Assembly: GCA_946403855.1 (NCBI GenBank)
Contig: CAMJBH010000007.1
Location: 43,835 to 107,834, forward strand
Source: an uncultured Bacteroidales bacterium
GTDB taxonomy: Bacteria > Bacteroidota > Bacteroidia > Bacteroidales > UBA932
Length of the DNA: 64,000 bases
Reading direction: 5' to 3'
Position 1 is the first letter of the stretch. Each line of letters starts with the position of its first letter. A program made the translations under genes and the position numbers. The notes beneath the pieces are model-generated. The model was given only the letters and a program-made list of their open reading frames with translations, ran no database searches and had not been told where the DNA came from. Shown in pieces: positions 48,700 through 59,296 of the stretch.

Positions 48700-49614
48700 A
48701 TGGAAAGAGAAGATCCCCTTGAGAGACTAGCCCGCAAGGAGCAGGAACGCAAGGCTAACGGCGGCGCCAAGACCGTCATGTATGCCATGATTGCCGTTGC
48801 CGTGCTTCTGGCAGGAGCTCTCGCCTACGTGCTGATTCAGAAAAACACTCTCGTAGGCCAGTTGAATATCGAAAAACAAGAGTTGACAGAGCAGATAGTA
48901 GCGCTCCAGGGCGACTACGAAGCTCTCTCGTCCGACTACGACACCATCAATCTGCAGCTTGATTCTTCCCGCGAAGAGGTTGCACAGCTGGTGGAACGCA
49001 TCAAAAAGACCGAAGCTACCAACCGCGTTAAAATGCGCCAGTACGAAAAGGAGCTCGGTACCCTGCGCTCAATCATGCGCGGCTACATTGTTCAGATCGA
49101 TTCACTCAACCAGCTGAACCATAAGCTCACCGTCGATGCTGCCAACGCCCGCAAAGACGCTGCCGAGCACCGTCGCATGAACGAAAAGCTCACTGCCCAG
49201 GTGGAAGACCTCTCGGGCAAAGTGGCCACCGGTTCGGTGCTGAAGGCCCGCGGCATGCGCCTGGAGGCCTACAACAACGCCGGCAAGGCTGTTGACCGCA
49301 GCAAGAACGTGGCCCGACTGATGGTGACCCTCAGCCTGGTTGAAAATGCACTTGCCGAGGCCGGTCCCGTGAGAGTTTATGTGCGCGTCAAAGATCCCAA
49401 CGGCAACTTGCTCGACGACGGCCGCGGAGCCAGCTTCACACTGGGAGACCAGACACTGCCTGCAACCGCTTCCCGCGAGGTTGATTATCAGGGACAGGAG
49501 GTGGAACTCAGTATCTACGTGAACAACATCCCGGCATACGAAAAGGGTATATACACCGCCGAGGCTTATACTTCGCAAGCCAAGCTCGGCAGCGCCGAAC
49601 TGATGTTGCGATAG
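48700..49614 (+). CDS. single-TM coiled-coil protein of unknown function
   Basis: TM segment VMYAMIAVAVLLAGALAYVLI followed by a long heptad-like region. Confidence 0.7.
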   Translation: MEREDPLERLARKEQERKANGGAKTVMYAMIAVAVLLAGALAYVLIQKNTLVGQLNIEKQELTEQIVALQGDYEALSSDYDTINLQLDSSREEVAQLVERIKKTEATNRVKMRQYEKELGTLRSIMRGYIVQIDSLNQLNHKLTVDAANARKDAAEHRRMNEKLTAQVEDLSGKVATGSVLKARGMRLEAYNNAGKAVDRSKNVARLMVTLSLVENALAEAGPVRVYVRVKDPNGNLLDDGRGASFTLGDQTLPATASREVDYQGQEVELSIYVNNIPAYEKGIYTAEAYTSQAKLGSAELMLR

Positions 49615-50598
49615 ATGCTTTACGTCCACGTGCCTTTTTGCAGGAGTTTCTGCACCTACTGTGATTTTTATTCTGAGCGGGAATGCCCGACACAGCGCTG
49701 GCTGGACGAAGTCTGTGCAGAGGCTCAGGCACGGAAGGATGAAATAGCGGCAAGTTCCGCAGTTGATACGCTCTATTTCGGAGGCGGCACCCCGTCGGTG
49801 CTGCCTCTTGAGTATATAGCCCGTATCGCCGACGCTTGCGGCGGACGCCGCTACAAAGAGTGGACGGTGGAAGTGAATCCGGACGACATCACGCCGGAAT
49901 ATGCTAGCGGCCTTAAGGAATTGGGAGTTAACCGTATAAGCATGGGCGTACAGTCGCTGGACGACGGTATGCTCCGCTGGATGAACCGCCGGCACAGCGC
50001 CGCCGGAGCCCGTAAAGCATACCGGGTGCTGAGGAATGCCGGATTCGGTAACATAAGCGTTGACATCATTTTCGGTGTGGCCGGAATGAGTTCGGAGATG
50101 CTCCGGGATACTGTGAGGGAGATTATCGGCTGGCGCCCCGAGCATATTTCTGCTTATCAGCTTTCGGTAGAAGAGGGGAGCGCCCTTGGCAAGATGACCC
50201 TCGAGGGGCGCTACTCCGAACTTTCGGACGAGGAGTGCAGCGCGCAGTATTATCTTGTCTGCCGTTTGCTTGCGGAGGCGGGGTATGAACACTATGAAAT
50301 ATCTAACTGGGCCCTCCCCGGCCGCCGTGCAGTGCACAACAGCGCCTATTGGACCCGTGCTCCTTATGTGGGCCTAGGGCCCGGGGCTCACAGCCTGCGC
50401 CGGAGTCCCGATGTGCGAAGCTGGAATTCGGAGGCCCTGACCGGCTGGACTTCGTCTTCGGAGACTTTGTCCCCGGACGAAATCCGCGAAGAGCAGATTA
50501 TGCTGGGCCTTCGTACCGCCGAGGGCATACCCGGCTACGGCCGCATCCCCGAGGACCGCTGGTTCACCGCCGACAGCATAATTGCAGGGATTATTTGA
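49615..50598 (+). CDS. hemW: HemW-like radical SAM protein
   Basis: MLYVHVPFCRSFCTYCDFYS; LYFGGGTPSVLP; MGVQSLDDGML. Confidence 0.93.
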   Translation: MLYVHVPFCRSFCTYCDFYSERECPTQRWLDEVCAEAQARKDEIAASSAVDTLYFGGGTPSVLPLEYIARIADACGGRRYKEWTVEVNPDDITPEYASGLKELGVNRISMGVQSLDDGMLRWMNRRHSAAGARKAYRVLRNAGFGNISVDIIFGVAGMSSEMLRDTVREIIGWRPEHISAYQLSVEEGSALGKMTLEGRYSELSDEECSAQYYLVCRLLAEAGYEHYEISNWALPGRRAVHNSAYWTRAPYVGLGPGAHSLRRSPDVRSWNSEALTGWTSSSETLSPDEIREEQIMLGLRTAEGIPGYGRIPEDRWFTADSIIAGII

Positions 50599-50645
50599 TC
50601 CGACCGGTTTAAACTGAGGCGTACTTTTTGCGTCTAATTGGCAGT

Positions 50646-51152
50646 ATGCAGGAGACTGAAAAATATTTCAAAGAATTGGTACAGAAGTACAGCGAACCGC
50701 TGTACTGGCATGTACGTACCATGGTCGGCAGCCACGAAGATGCCGACGATCTTCTGCAGGAAATCTTTGTGAAGGTTTGGAAGGCTCTCCCCGGGTTCAG
50801 GGGCGACGCAGACGTCTTTACTTGGTTGTGGAGAATAGCTACCAACGAGACGCTTAGCCATTTGCGAAAGGCTCGCGTGCGAGCCGCCTTGAGTTTTTCG
50901 CGCCTTGATGCAGAGGCCGAAAGGGTGTCCGATCCCGATCCTTATTTCGATGGCAATGCGGCCATGCTATCCCTGCGTAAAGCGATAGCAGCCCTTCCCG
51001 ACAAGCAAAGAATGGTGTTCACGATGCGCTATTATGAAGACCTTTCGTATGAGCGTATTTCTGAGATCACAGGCACGTCCGTGGGTGCTCTTAAAGCATC
51101 GTATCATATTGCATATGAGAAAGTAAAGCAGTTTTTGCTGGACTCCGATTAA
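50646..51152 (+). CDS. ECF-family RNA polymerase sigma factor
   Basis: DADDLLQEIFVKVWKALPGFRGDADVFTWLWRIATNETLSHLRK; region 4 SYERISEITGTSVGALKASYHIAYEKVK. Confidence 0.95.
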   Translation: MQETEKYFKELVQKYSEPLYWHVRTMVGSHEDADDLLQEIFVKVWKALPGFRGDADVFTWLWRIATNETLSHLRKARVRAALSFSRLDAEAERVSDPDPYFDGNAAMLSLRKAIAALPDKQRMVFTMRYYEDLSYERISEITGTSVGALKASYHIAYEKVKQFLLDSD

Positions 51153-51186
51153 ACCTTTTTATGAACAAAACGTCTAAACAAGCGAG

Positions 51187-51456
51187 ATGAACAAAAAATT
51201 ACCATATTCAACGCCTCCGGGATATTTTGATTCCCTACGTTCGCAGCTGTCCGGGATACCGGAAAGCAAGAGCAGGTTCAATTTTGTGCCTTATTTTGCT
51301 CTGGCGGTGAGTTTCGCCCTTTTGGTAATGTTGGGCAATTTTATTCTCACCAAATCCACGGCCAGCCAGCCGGCAAGCGACCAGGAGATTATCGAGTATC
51401 TCATCGACTCGGGCACAACTCTTGCCCAGTTGGAGAGCGCGGTGAACAATTATTAA
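51187..51456 (+). CDS. small single-TM protein, possible anti-sigma factor
   Basis: follows the ECF sigma gene; 89 aa with one TM. Confidence 0.5.
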   Translation: MNKKLPYSTPPGYFDSLRSQLSGIPESKSRFNFVPYFALAVSFALLVMLGNFILTKSTASQPASDQEIIEYLIDSGTTLAQLESAVNNY

Positions 51457-51468
51457 AACTGAACGGTT

Positions 51469-52011
51469 ATGAAAAAGTTGATTTCCTTTTTGCTGACAGT
51501 TAGCATTGCTACAGCAGCCCTTGCTCAACAGCAAGGTGCTCAGAAACCCAAGGGAGGCCATCAGGACTTTGAAAAAATCAGAGCGGAGATGGTGGCTTTC
51601 ATAACAAGCGAAGTGGGCCTTACCGCCCAGGAAGCCGAAAACTTTTGGCCTGTGTACAACAAGATCGACGCAGAACAGAAAGAACTGATGAAGTCTGAGC
51701 GGAAGGCTTACATGGCTCTTAACAAAGCCCTCTCAAGCGGAGAAGGCGATGTGCAGGCTCTGCTGAACGATTACCTCGATGCCAAAGCCAAAAACGTCAA
51801 CCTGCACGTTCTCAACGCCAAGGAGTACGGTAAGATTCTTCCGGTGGAGAAAGTAGCCAAGTTCTATACCTGCGAGGAGAAATTCCGCAGGCAGCAGATT
51901 GGCAAGCTGCAGGGACACGGAAGGCAAGGTCCCGGAGGTCCGGGAGGCAGGCCGAGAGGAGAAAGGCCGGCCAAAGATGGCAAAGCCCCCAAGGGACAGA
52001 AGAACAGTTGA
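51469..52011 (+). CDS. Spy/CpxP-like periplasmic protein
   Basis: signal peptide; VGLTAQEAENFWPVYNKIDAEQKEL; basic Gly/Arg tail. Confidence 0.65.
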   Translation: MKKLISFLLTVSIATAALAQQQGAQKPKGGHQDFEKIRAEMVAFITSEVGLTAQEAENFWPVYNKIDAEQKELMKSERKAYMALNKALSSGEGDVQALLNDYLDAKAKNVNLHVLNAKEYGKILPVEKVAKFYTCEEKFRRQQIGKLQGHGRQGPGGPGGRPRGERPAKDGKAPKGQKNS

Positions 52012-52089
52012 GCAAGACTGCAGAACAGATTTCCCCGAGCCGTGAGGTCCGGGGATTTTTGTATATTTGCGATTATGTGACAGTGAGTT

Positions 52090-53874
52090 TTAGCTGTCCA
52101 GCTTCAAAACCGCCATGAATGCGCTCTGGGGCACCTGAACAGTGCCTATCTGCCGCATGCGCTTCTTGCCTTCCTTTTGCTTTTCGAGGAGCTTGCGCTT
52201 GCGGGTCACGTCGCCGCCGTAGCACTTGGCAGTCACGTCCTTACGTACTTGCTTCACCGTCTCGCGGGCTATGATTTTGGCGCCGATGGCCGCCTGGATG
52301 GGGATGTCGAACTGCTGGCGTGGTATAAGGTCCTTAAGCTTCTCACACATTTTGCGGCCGAAGGTATAGGCGTTGTCTTCGTGGATCAGGGTGGACAGCG
52401 CATCTGCCGGCTCGCCGTTCAGCAGAATGTCCAGTTTGACGAGCTTCGCGGGGCGGTACTGAGTTATGTGGTAATCGAAAGATGCGTAGCCCTTGCTAAT
52501 GGTCTTGAGTTTGTCGTAGAAGTCGAAGACAATTTCGCTCAGCGGCATGTCGTAGTTCAGTTCCACACGGTCGGCGGTGATGTAATGCTGGCTCACCAAG
52601 GTGCCGCGACGGTCCAGGCACAGCTTCATGATGGGGCCGAAGAATTCGGTCTTGCTGATGATCTGGGCCCGTATGTACGGTTCTTCAATGTGGTCGATCA
52701 GCGTGGGTGCCGGGAGTCCTGAAGGGTTGTGCACGTCCAGCACCTCGCCTTGCATCGTATAGACCTTGTAGGACACGTTGGGAACGGTGGTTATGACGTC
52801 CATGTCGAATTCCCGGAACAGGCGCTCCTGGACTATTTCGAGGTGCAGGAGGCCCAGGAAGCCGCACCGGAAGCCGCTGCCGAGGGCAAGGGAACTTTCG
52901 GGCTCGTACACGAATGAGGCGTCGTTGAGCTGGAATTTCTCCAGCACGCTGCGCAGTTCTTCGAACTTGTCGGCCTGCACGGGGTACATGCCGGCGAAAA
53001 CCATGGGTTTGACTTCCTCGAATCCGGCGATGGCCTTCTCGCACGGTCTGACGGTGTGGGTGATTGTGTCGCCCACTTTGACCTCCACCGCGCTCTTGAT
53101 GCCGGTGATAATGTAGCCTACGTCGCCGCAGCCCACTTCGGTGCCGGGGACCAACTTCATCTTAAGAGAGCCCACCTCTTCTACCTCGTATTCCATGCCG
53201 GTAGCGAAGAACTTCACTTTGTCTCCTTTGCGTACGCAGCCGTTGCTTACTTTGAAATAGGCGATTACGCCACGGAACGAATTGAATACGGAGTCGAAGA
53301 TGAGGGCCTGCAGGGGAGCGTCGGGGTCTCCTTTAGGCGCGGGGATTTTCTCGACAATTGCGTCCAGGATAGGGGGAACGCCTTCTCCGGTGCGGGCAGA
53401 TACGCGGAATATGTCGTCTGGGTCGCAACCCAGCAGGTCGCAGATCTCATCGGCCACTATGTCTGGCTGGGCCGAATCCATGTCTATTTTGTTGAGGATG
53501 GGGATAATCTCCAGGCCGTGGTCTATGGCCATGTAGAGATTCGATATGGTCTGGGCCTGCACGCCCTGGGTGGCGTCCACCACCAGCAGGGCTCCTTCGC
53601 AGGCGGCTATGCTGCGGGAAACCTCATATGAGAAGTCCACGTGGCCGGGAGTGTCGATGAGGTTGAGCCGGTAGCCGTTGTAGCTCATCTGAATGGCGTG
53701 GCTCTTGATGGTGATGCCTTTCTCCCTTTCCAGGTCCATGTCGTCGAGCACCTGGTTTTCCATGTCGCGCGCTGACAGTGTGCTGGTAAGTTCCAGCAGG
53801 CGGTCGGCCAGGGTGCTCTTGCCGTGGTCTATGTGTGCAATTATGCAGAAATTGCGAATCCGGTTCATTTCCAT
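52090..53874 (-). CDS. lepA: elongation factor 4
   Basis: [46 protein letters not shown]. Confidence 0.98.
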   Translation of the reverse strand: MEMNRIRNFCIIAHIDHGKSTLADRLLELTSTLSARDMENQVLDDMDLEREKGITIKSHAIQMSYNGYRLNLIDTPGHVDFSYEVSRSIAACEGALLVVDATQGVQAQTISNLYMAIDHGLEIIPILNKIDMDSAQPDIVADEICDLLGCDPDDIFRVSARTGEGVPPILDAIVEKIPAPKGDPDAPLQALIFDSVFNSFRGVIAYFKVSNGCVRKGDKVKFFATGMEYEVEEVGSLKMKLVPGTEVGCGDVGYIITGIKSAVEVKVGDTITHTVRPCEKAIAGFEEVKPMVFAGMYPVQADKFEELRSVLEKFQLNDASFVYEPESSLALGSGFRCGFLGLLHLEIVQERLFREFDMDVITTVPNVSYKVYTMQGEVLDVHNPSGLPAPTLIDHIEEPYIRAQIISKTEFFGPIMKLCLDRRGTLVSQHYITADRVELNYDMPLSEIVFDFYDKLKTISKGYASFDYHITQYRPAKLVKLDILLNGEPADALSTLIHEDNAYTFGRKMCEKLKDLIPRQQFDIPIQAAIGAKIIARETVKQVRKDVTAKCYGGDVTRKRKLLEKQKEGKKRMRQIGTVQVPQSAFMAVLKLDS

Positions 53875-53938
53875 ATCGGATGCAAAGATAATTATTTTTA
53901 GTATCTTTGTAAGCTTACAAAGAAATCAACTTTTTATT

Positions 53939-54778
53939 ATGGCAAATACTCAAGAATTAAGCAAAATTGCTTCCCAGGTACGCCGAGATATTGTGCGTAT
54001 GGTTTCTGCAGCCGGTTCAGGCCACCCGGGCGGCTCGCTGGGCATCACAGATGTAATGACCGCTCTGTATTTCAACGAAATGAAGCACGATCCGGCCACC
54101 TGGACGCGCAGCGCCAAGGGCCAGGACGCCTTCATTATTTCCGCCGGACATCTTGCTCCGGTCTATTATTCCGTTCTTGCCCGCGCCGGCTATTTCCCTG
54201 TGAATGAGCTGGGTACCCTCCGTAAGTTTGGAACTCGCCTGCAGGGTCATCCGTGCGTCACAGACAGCCTTCCCGGAGTGTTCCAGAGTTCCGGATCTCT
54301 TGGTCAGGGCCTTTCCTGCGCTGCTGGAATGGCGCTTGGCAAAAAGCTTGACGGCGAGAGCGAGCGCGTTTACTGCCTCTTAGGCGACGGCGAGAGTGAG
54401 GAAGGTCAGATTTGGGAGGCCGGCATGTGGGCCGCCCACCATCAGCTGGACAATCTTATCGCTTTCACCGACTGGAACGGCCAGCAGATCGACGGCCCTG
54501 TTGAGGCAGTGGGCGGAATTGGTGATCTTCGCGACAAATGGACGGCATTCGGTTGGTCGGTCATAGAAGCTGACGGCCACGATTTCGAGTCCATCCTCAA
54601 GGCTTTCGAGCTTGCACACGCCGCTGATGGAAAGCCCAAGATGATACTTTTCCGCACCGAGATGGGCCACGGAGTAGATTTCATGGCCGGAACCCACAAG
54701 TGGCACGGCAAAGCGCCCAACGCCGAGCAGTGTGCCCAAGCCCTCGCCCAGCTGGAAGAAACACTAGGAGATTATTAG
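53939..54778 (+). CDS. transketolase, N-terminal subunit
   Basis: SAAGSGHPGGSLGITDVMTALYF; LGDGESEEGQIWEAGM. Confidence 0.95.
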   Translation: MANTQELSKIASQVRRDIVRMVSAAGSGHPGGSLGITDVMTALYFNEMKHDPATWTRSAKGQDAFIISAGHLAPVYYSVLARAGYFPVNELGTLRKFGTRLQGHPCVTDSLPGVFQSSGSLGQGLSCAAGMALGKKLDGESERVYCLLGDGESEEGQIWEAGMWAAHHQLDNLIAFTDWNGQQIDGPVEAVGGIGDLRDKWTAFGWSVIEADGHDFESILKAFELAHAADGKPKMILFRTEMGHGVDFMAGTHKWHGKAPNAEQCAQALAQLEETLGDY

Positions 54779-54782
54779 AGAA

Positions 54783-55736
54783 ATGAAGAAATACACTGAC
54801 CAGGGTAAAGTCGATACCCGAAGCGGCTTCGGAGCGGGGCTCCTTGAAGCCGGACGCAAAGACAGCAGAGTCGTTGCAATGACTGCGGACCTCAAAGGTT
54901 CGCTCAAGATGGATGCTTTTGCCGCAGAATTTCCCGAGAGGTTCATTCAGTGCGGCATTGCTGAGGCCAACATGGTAGGTGCCGCCGCAGGCCTTGCCAT
55001 CACAGGCAAGGTGCCCTTCATCGGGTCCTTTGCAGAATTCGTGACAGGTCGTGTGTACGACCAGCTCCGTCAGGAGGTGGCTTACGGCCATACGAATGTG
55101 AAGATAGCATCGTCCCACGCCGGCATTACGCTTGGCGAAGACGGCGCCACGCATCAGACAATGGAAGATATAGCCCTGATGCGCGCACTGCCCGGCATGG
55201 CGGTTGTAGCGCCCTGCGACTTCAACCAGACCAAGCAGGCCACTATCGCCTCCGTAGATTGGGACGGTCCAGTGTACCTGCGCTTCGGACGCCCCGCCGT
55301 ACCAAATTTCACCGATCCCGACGAACCGTTCGAGATAGGAAAAACCTACGTCATGAACGAAGGCAAGGACGTAACTATCCTGACCTGCGGACATCTTGTA
55401 TGGGAAGCCCTGCAGGCCGCCGAAGCCCTTGAGGCTGAGGGAATAAGCGCCGAGGTGCTGAATGTTGCGACCATCAAACCGCTGGACGATGCCACAATAC
55501 TCGCTTCCATCGGAAAGACACGCTGCGCCGTGGTGGCCGAAGAGCACAACGCAGCCGGAGGCCTTGGAGAGGCTGTTGCAAGCCTTCTGGCAGCCAAGTG
55601 CCCGACTCCTATAGAGTTCGTCAACGGAGAAGACAAGTTCGGCCAGTCCGGCAAACCTGCCGAGCTCATGGCGGCATGGGGCTTTGACGCAGCTCACCTG
55701 GTTGAGGCCGCAAAACGCGCTCTTGCCCGCAAGTGA
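54783..55736 (+). CDS. transketolase, C-terminal subunit
   Basis: FIQCGIAEANMVGAAAGLA; SHAGITLGEDGATHQTMEDIALMRALPGM. Confidence 0.95.
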   Translation: MKKYTDQGKVDTRSGFGAGLLEAGRKDSRVVAMTADLKGSLKMDAFAAEFPERFIQCGIAEANMVGAAAGLAITGKVPFIGSFAEFVTGRVYDQLRQEVAYGHTNVKIASSHAGITLGEDGATHQTMEDIALMRALPGMAVVAPCDFNQTKQATIASVDWDGPVYLRFGRPAVPNFTDPDEPFEIGKTYVMNEGKDVTILTCGHLVWEALQAAEALEAEGISAEVLNVATIKPLDDATILASIGKTRCAVVAEEHNAAGGLGEAVASLLAAKCPTPIEFVNGEDKFGQSGKPAELMAAWGFDAAHLVEAAKRALARK

Positions 55737-56191
55737 TGCGCTACATTATACGTTCAGTCAAGTACTTCGTACAGCTTATGGTGATCCTGGCGCTCATCAT
55801 AGCTGTACTTGTACTTGCTAAGATAGTCCCCGGAGACATATCCAAGATTTTTGTAAACGGCTACGATTCCCTGTGGCAGATAGCTCTGCTCATGGCGGTC
55901 TTCGCAGCCATTTACCCTCGGCTGGGCTATGTGAAGCGACAGGCGGTAGTGCCCGGATCCGACGAAGAAACCCTTCCGGTGCTGGATTCGGTCATGCGTA
56001 CTCACGGATATGAAAAAGAGCAGCGCGCAGACGGCAAGTTGTGCTATCGCAAAAAGGCCCTCGGCGACCGCCTTACCCGCCTGTGGGAAGACCGCATAAG
56101 CGTTGAACGCAGTGTCACGGGTTATGAACTCGAAGGCATAGGGCGCGACGTCATCCGCCTTCTCAATGCTCTGAGAAGCAGGGAGTATTAA
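55736..56191 (+). CDS. hypothetical membrane protein
   Basis: two N-terminal TM segments; ATG overlaps the preceding stop. Confidence 0.65.
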   Translation: MRYIIRSVKYFVQLMVILALIIAVLVLAKIVPGDISKIFVNGYDSLWQIALLMAVFAAIYPRLGYVKRQAVVPGSDEETLPVLDSVMRTHGYEKEQRADGKLCYRKKALGDRLTRLWEDRISVERSVTGYELEGIGRDVIRLLNALRSREY

Positions 56192-56210
56192 CATTTCTTT
56201 AATCGATATT

Positions 56211-58808
56211 ATGAAGGGAATCATTCGTTTTTTTGTACTTGCAGCTTTTTCAGTTGCAACTCTTTACTCATGCTCTAAAACCTCAGAAGGCCCCGTAGGG
56301 GAGCTGTCCGACCCTCTTGACGGCAGTGCCTGGGAGTGCTCCCAGTGGATTTCCGCGGCCAATGCCCCTGTGGTCACGGGACCGGTGGGCGACAAGGAGA
56401 ACAACCGCGCAGCGGACGGAGCCAGTTGGTTCTTGTCCGAGCTCACCAATGGCCAGAAAGTAAAAAGTGCAAAATGGATGACCACCGGCCTGGGCGTTTA
56501 CGAACTTTACCTGAATGGCAAAGTCGTGGGCTCCGAGGTACTCAAGCCCGGTTTTACGCACTATAAAAAAACGAAGATTTCCTATACTTACGACATTACT
56601 GATGCCTTTGTCAAAGCAGAGGGCGCGAAGAACCAGCTTTCGGTCCAGGTGACTCCCGGCTGGTGGGCCGACAAAATCGTGACTCCTGCCAGGCGTGAGG
56701 GCATGCGTGGCAAGAAGTGCGCTTTCCGCGGGGTACTGGAACTGACCTACGCCGACGGTTCCAAACAACTGTTCGGCACCGACACTCTTGCCTGGAAGGC
56801 CGGAATCGCCGGTCCGGTCAAGCACGCCGCCATCTTCGACGGTGAGGAGTACGATGCCAGGGTCAAGCCCGGCTACGAAACTCCTGAATTGCTCGGTACC
56901 CCCGAAATCAACACCGAATTCCCCGGCGAAATAATACCCACCTGCGGTGCTGAGATTTATCTGCGTCCCGATATCACCCTGAAGCCAGTTCTTGCTTACA
57001 CTTGGAGCGGAGTCGAGGGCAAGACCGAAGATGCTTATGGCAAAGTGGTCATTACCAAAGAGTTCGCCCCCGGCGCCCCGATGCAGGTGGCTCCCGGCGA
57101 TACACTGGTGCTGGACTTCGGCCAGAACGCAGCCGCTGTGCCTTGCTTTGAGTTCCAGGCGGCCGAAGGGGTTGAGCTGACCTGCCTTCCCGGTGAGATG
57201 CTAAACGATGGAAACGGCGCCCTCAGCCGCGGTATGGACGGCCCCGAGGGCAGCGTGCACCGCGAGAATCTCCGCTGCCCCGAAAGCGGAATGATCCTGA
57301 AATATACTTTCGGACCTCAGGAGGGATTTGTTACCTACTATCCTCGTTGCACCTTCTTCGGTTACCGCTACGCATCCATAACTGCCACGGGCCCCGTGCA
57401 GATTAAATCGGTGGTTTCCATCCCTGTAAGCTCGATCTCCAAGGATATCGAAACAGGCCGCATAGAGACTGGGGACGAAAGTGTCAACAAGCTCATCTCC
57501 AATACCTTGTGGGGCCAGCGCTCCAACTATCTTTCTGTTCCTACCGACTGCCCGCAGCGCAACGAGCGCCTGGGCTGGACAGCAGACACGCAGGTGTTCA
57601 GCGAGACCGGAACCTTCTTTGCCAACACCGACGCATTCTTCCACAAATGGATGCGCGACATGCGCGATTCACGCAACGACGCGGGCGCCTTCCCCGGTGT
57701 GGCCCCTACAGCACAGTATGGCGGCAACATGTCGCGCCTCGGCTGGGCCGATGCCGGCGTGATAGTGCCCTGGACCATATGGAAACAGTTCGGAGACGTA
57801 TCAATAGTCAAGGAGAACTGGGAGGCCATGGAGCTCTGGATGAAGCACATAGCAGAAGTTAAATATGACCATACTGCGCTTGCGCAAGAGAACCGCAATT
57901 ACCAGTGGGCCGACTGGCTCAGCTACGAAGCTCTCGAGTCACACACAGACATTTATATCACCGACTCCAAGGGAGTCAAGTCGCTCCGTCCCGAGGTTGT
58001 AGAATACTGGAACTACCTTGGGGCATCGTACTGGGCCATCGATGCAGCGATGATGGAAGAAATGGCGCAGGTGGCAGGCGGCAGCGGTGAGGTCTATGCG
58101 CAGATGAAGAAAGACGCCGTCGAATACATCAAAGACACCTTCATGAATGAAGACGGTTCCTTCAAACTGGATACCCTCAATACTATGCAGACTCCGGCCT
58201 TGTTCGCCCTCAAAAACGAATTGCTCGAAGGAGAAGCCCGCGATGCCATGATTGCCCGTCTTCGCGAGAACTTCGCCGCCCATGGCGGCTGCCTGCAGAC
58301 CGGCTTCCTGGGTACTTCCATCCTGATGCAGACCCTTACGGAGAACGGCATGGCCGACATAGCCTGGGACCTGCTCTTCCAGCGCAAGAACCCCAGCTGG
58401 CTGTACTCGGTTGACAATGGCGCCACCACCATATGGGAGCGCTGGAACAGCTACATGATAGAAAATGGCATGGGCCCCAAAGGCATGAACAGCTTTAACC
58501 ACTATGCTTATGGTTGTGTCTGCCAGTGGATATGGGAGACCGCCGCAGGCATTTGCGCCGATACGGCAGACCCTGGTTTCCGGCACATCATCATGAAGCC
58601 GGTTCCTGACAAGCGTCTGGGCTGGATCAAGGCAGAGTATCCTTCGGCAGCCGGCCTTATCAAGAGCGAATGGAAGTACGAAGGTGACAGCTGGAAGTGG
58701 ACCTTCACCGTCCCTAAGGGCGCCACTGCCACCGTCACCCTTCCCGGCGAAACCGAATTCAAAGACTACAAAGCCGGGACTTATACGATCGTCAGGCAGC
58801 TGCCCTGA
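56211..58808 (+). CDS. alpha-L-rhamnosidase (GH78-type)
   Basis: PTDCPQRNERLGWTADTQVFSETGTFFAN; YSVDNGATTIWERWNSY; SFNHYAYG. Confidence 0.95.
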   Translation: MKGIIRFFVLAAFSVATLYSCSKTSEGPVGELSDPLDGSAWECSQWISAANAPVVTGPVGDKENNRAADGASWFLSELTNGQKVKSAKWMTTGLGVYELYLNGKVVGSEVLKPGFTHYKKTKISYTYDITDAFVKAEGAKNQLSVQVTPGWWADKIVTPARREGMRGKKCAFRGVLELTYADGSKQLFGTDTLAWKAGIAGPVKHAAIFDGEEYDARVKPGYETPELLGTPEINTEFPGEIIPTCGAEIYLRPDITLKPVLAYTWSGVEGKTEDAYGKVVITKEFAPGAPMQVAPGDTLVLDFGQNAAAVPCFEFQAAEGVELTCLPGEMLNDGNGALSRGMDGPEGSVHRENLRCPESGMILKYTFGPQEGFVTYYPRCTFFGYRYASITATGPVQIKSVVSIPVSSISKDIETGRIETGDESVNKLISNTLWGQRSNYLSVPTDCPQRNERLGWTADTQVFSETGTFFANTDAFFHKWMRDMRDSRNDAGAFPGVAPTAQYGGNMSRLGWADAGVIVPWTIWKQFGDVSIVKENWEAMELWMKHIAEVKYDHTALAQENRNYQWADWLSYEALESHTDIYITDSKGVKSLRPEVVEYWNYLGASYWAIDAAMMEEMAQVAGGSGEVYAQMKKDAVEYIKDTFMNEDGSFKLDTLNTMQTPALFALKNELLEGEARDAMIARLRENFAAHGGCLQTGFLGTSILMQTLTENGMADIAWDLLFQRKNPSWLYSVDNGATTIWERWNSYMIENGMGPKGMNSFNHYAYGCVCQWIWETAAGICADTADPGFRHIIMKPVPDKRLGWIKAEYPSAAGLIKSEWKYEGDSWKWTFTVPKGATATVTLPGETEFKDYKAGTYTIVRQLP

Positions 58809-58823
58809 GGCATTCACTTCATG

Positions 58824-58860
58824 CGGGCAAGGTGTCAAAAAAGGTAAGGTACCTTGCCCG
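58824..58860. terminator. hairpin terminator a
   Basis: cgggcaaggt / accttgcccg. Confidence 0.65.
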
Positions 58861-58895
58861 TCAATCCTCCTTGTAAAGCCCCCTACGGCCTCCAT

Positions 58896-58934
58896 GCGGG
58901 CAAGGTGTGCCACCAAAAAACACACCTTGCCCGC
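58896..58934. terminator. hairpin terminator b, related in sequence to a
   Basis: gcgggcaaggtgtg / cacaccttgcccgc, 14-bp perfect stem. Confidence 0.7.
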
Positions 58935-59260
58935 TCAGTCCTTGATTCCGTGCTCCCTGAGCTTGCCGAGGAACTCGGCCGGGGTGTAGACAGGCAGGGC
59001 GGTATAGGGCTCGAAATGCTTCTTGTTGCCAGTGACGATGACGTCACACTCCGTTTCGGCGGCTGCAATCTGCATTGCATCCTCAAAGTCGGGGCAGTCG
59101 GATTCCATGGCATCTGCGATGTCCATGCTGCACAGTGACAGGATTTTCCAATTGCTCCTCGACAAGCTTGTTGAGGCTGATGCTTTTCTGTCTGGCCTTG
59201 AGTTTGTGCCTTCTCACGAGGCCGTCGTCCAGCCTGAAAGCGGTTTGGATTTTTCTTGCA
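58935..59260 (-). pseudogene. decayed antitoxin-PIN toxin pair
   Basis: antitoxin-like peptide KIQTAFRLDDGLVRRHKLKARQKSISLNKLVEEQLE followed without an N-terminal PIN half by AAAETECDVIVTGNKKHFEPYTALPVYTPAEFL. Confidence 0.7.
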
Positions 59261-59296
59261 TTTTTTTCGTAACTTTGGAGAAAATACTATAACACG

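Noticed and set aside
53693-53938. N-terminal extension of the transketolase ORF
   Set aside because: It is antisense to lepA; the real start is the ATG at 53939 behind a TATCTTTG promoter.
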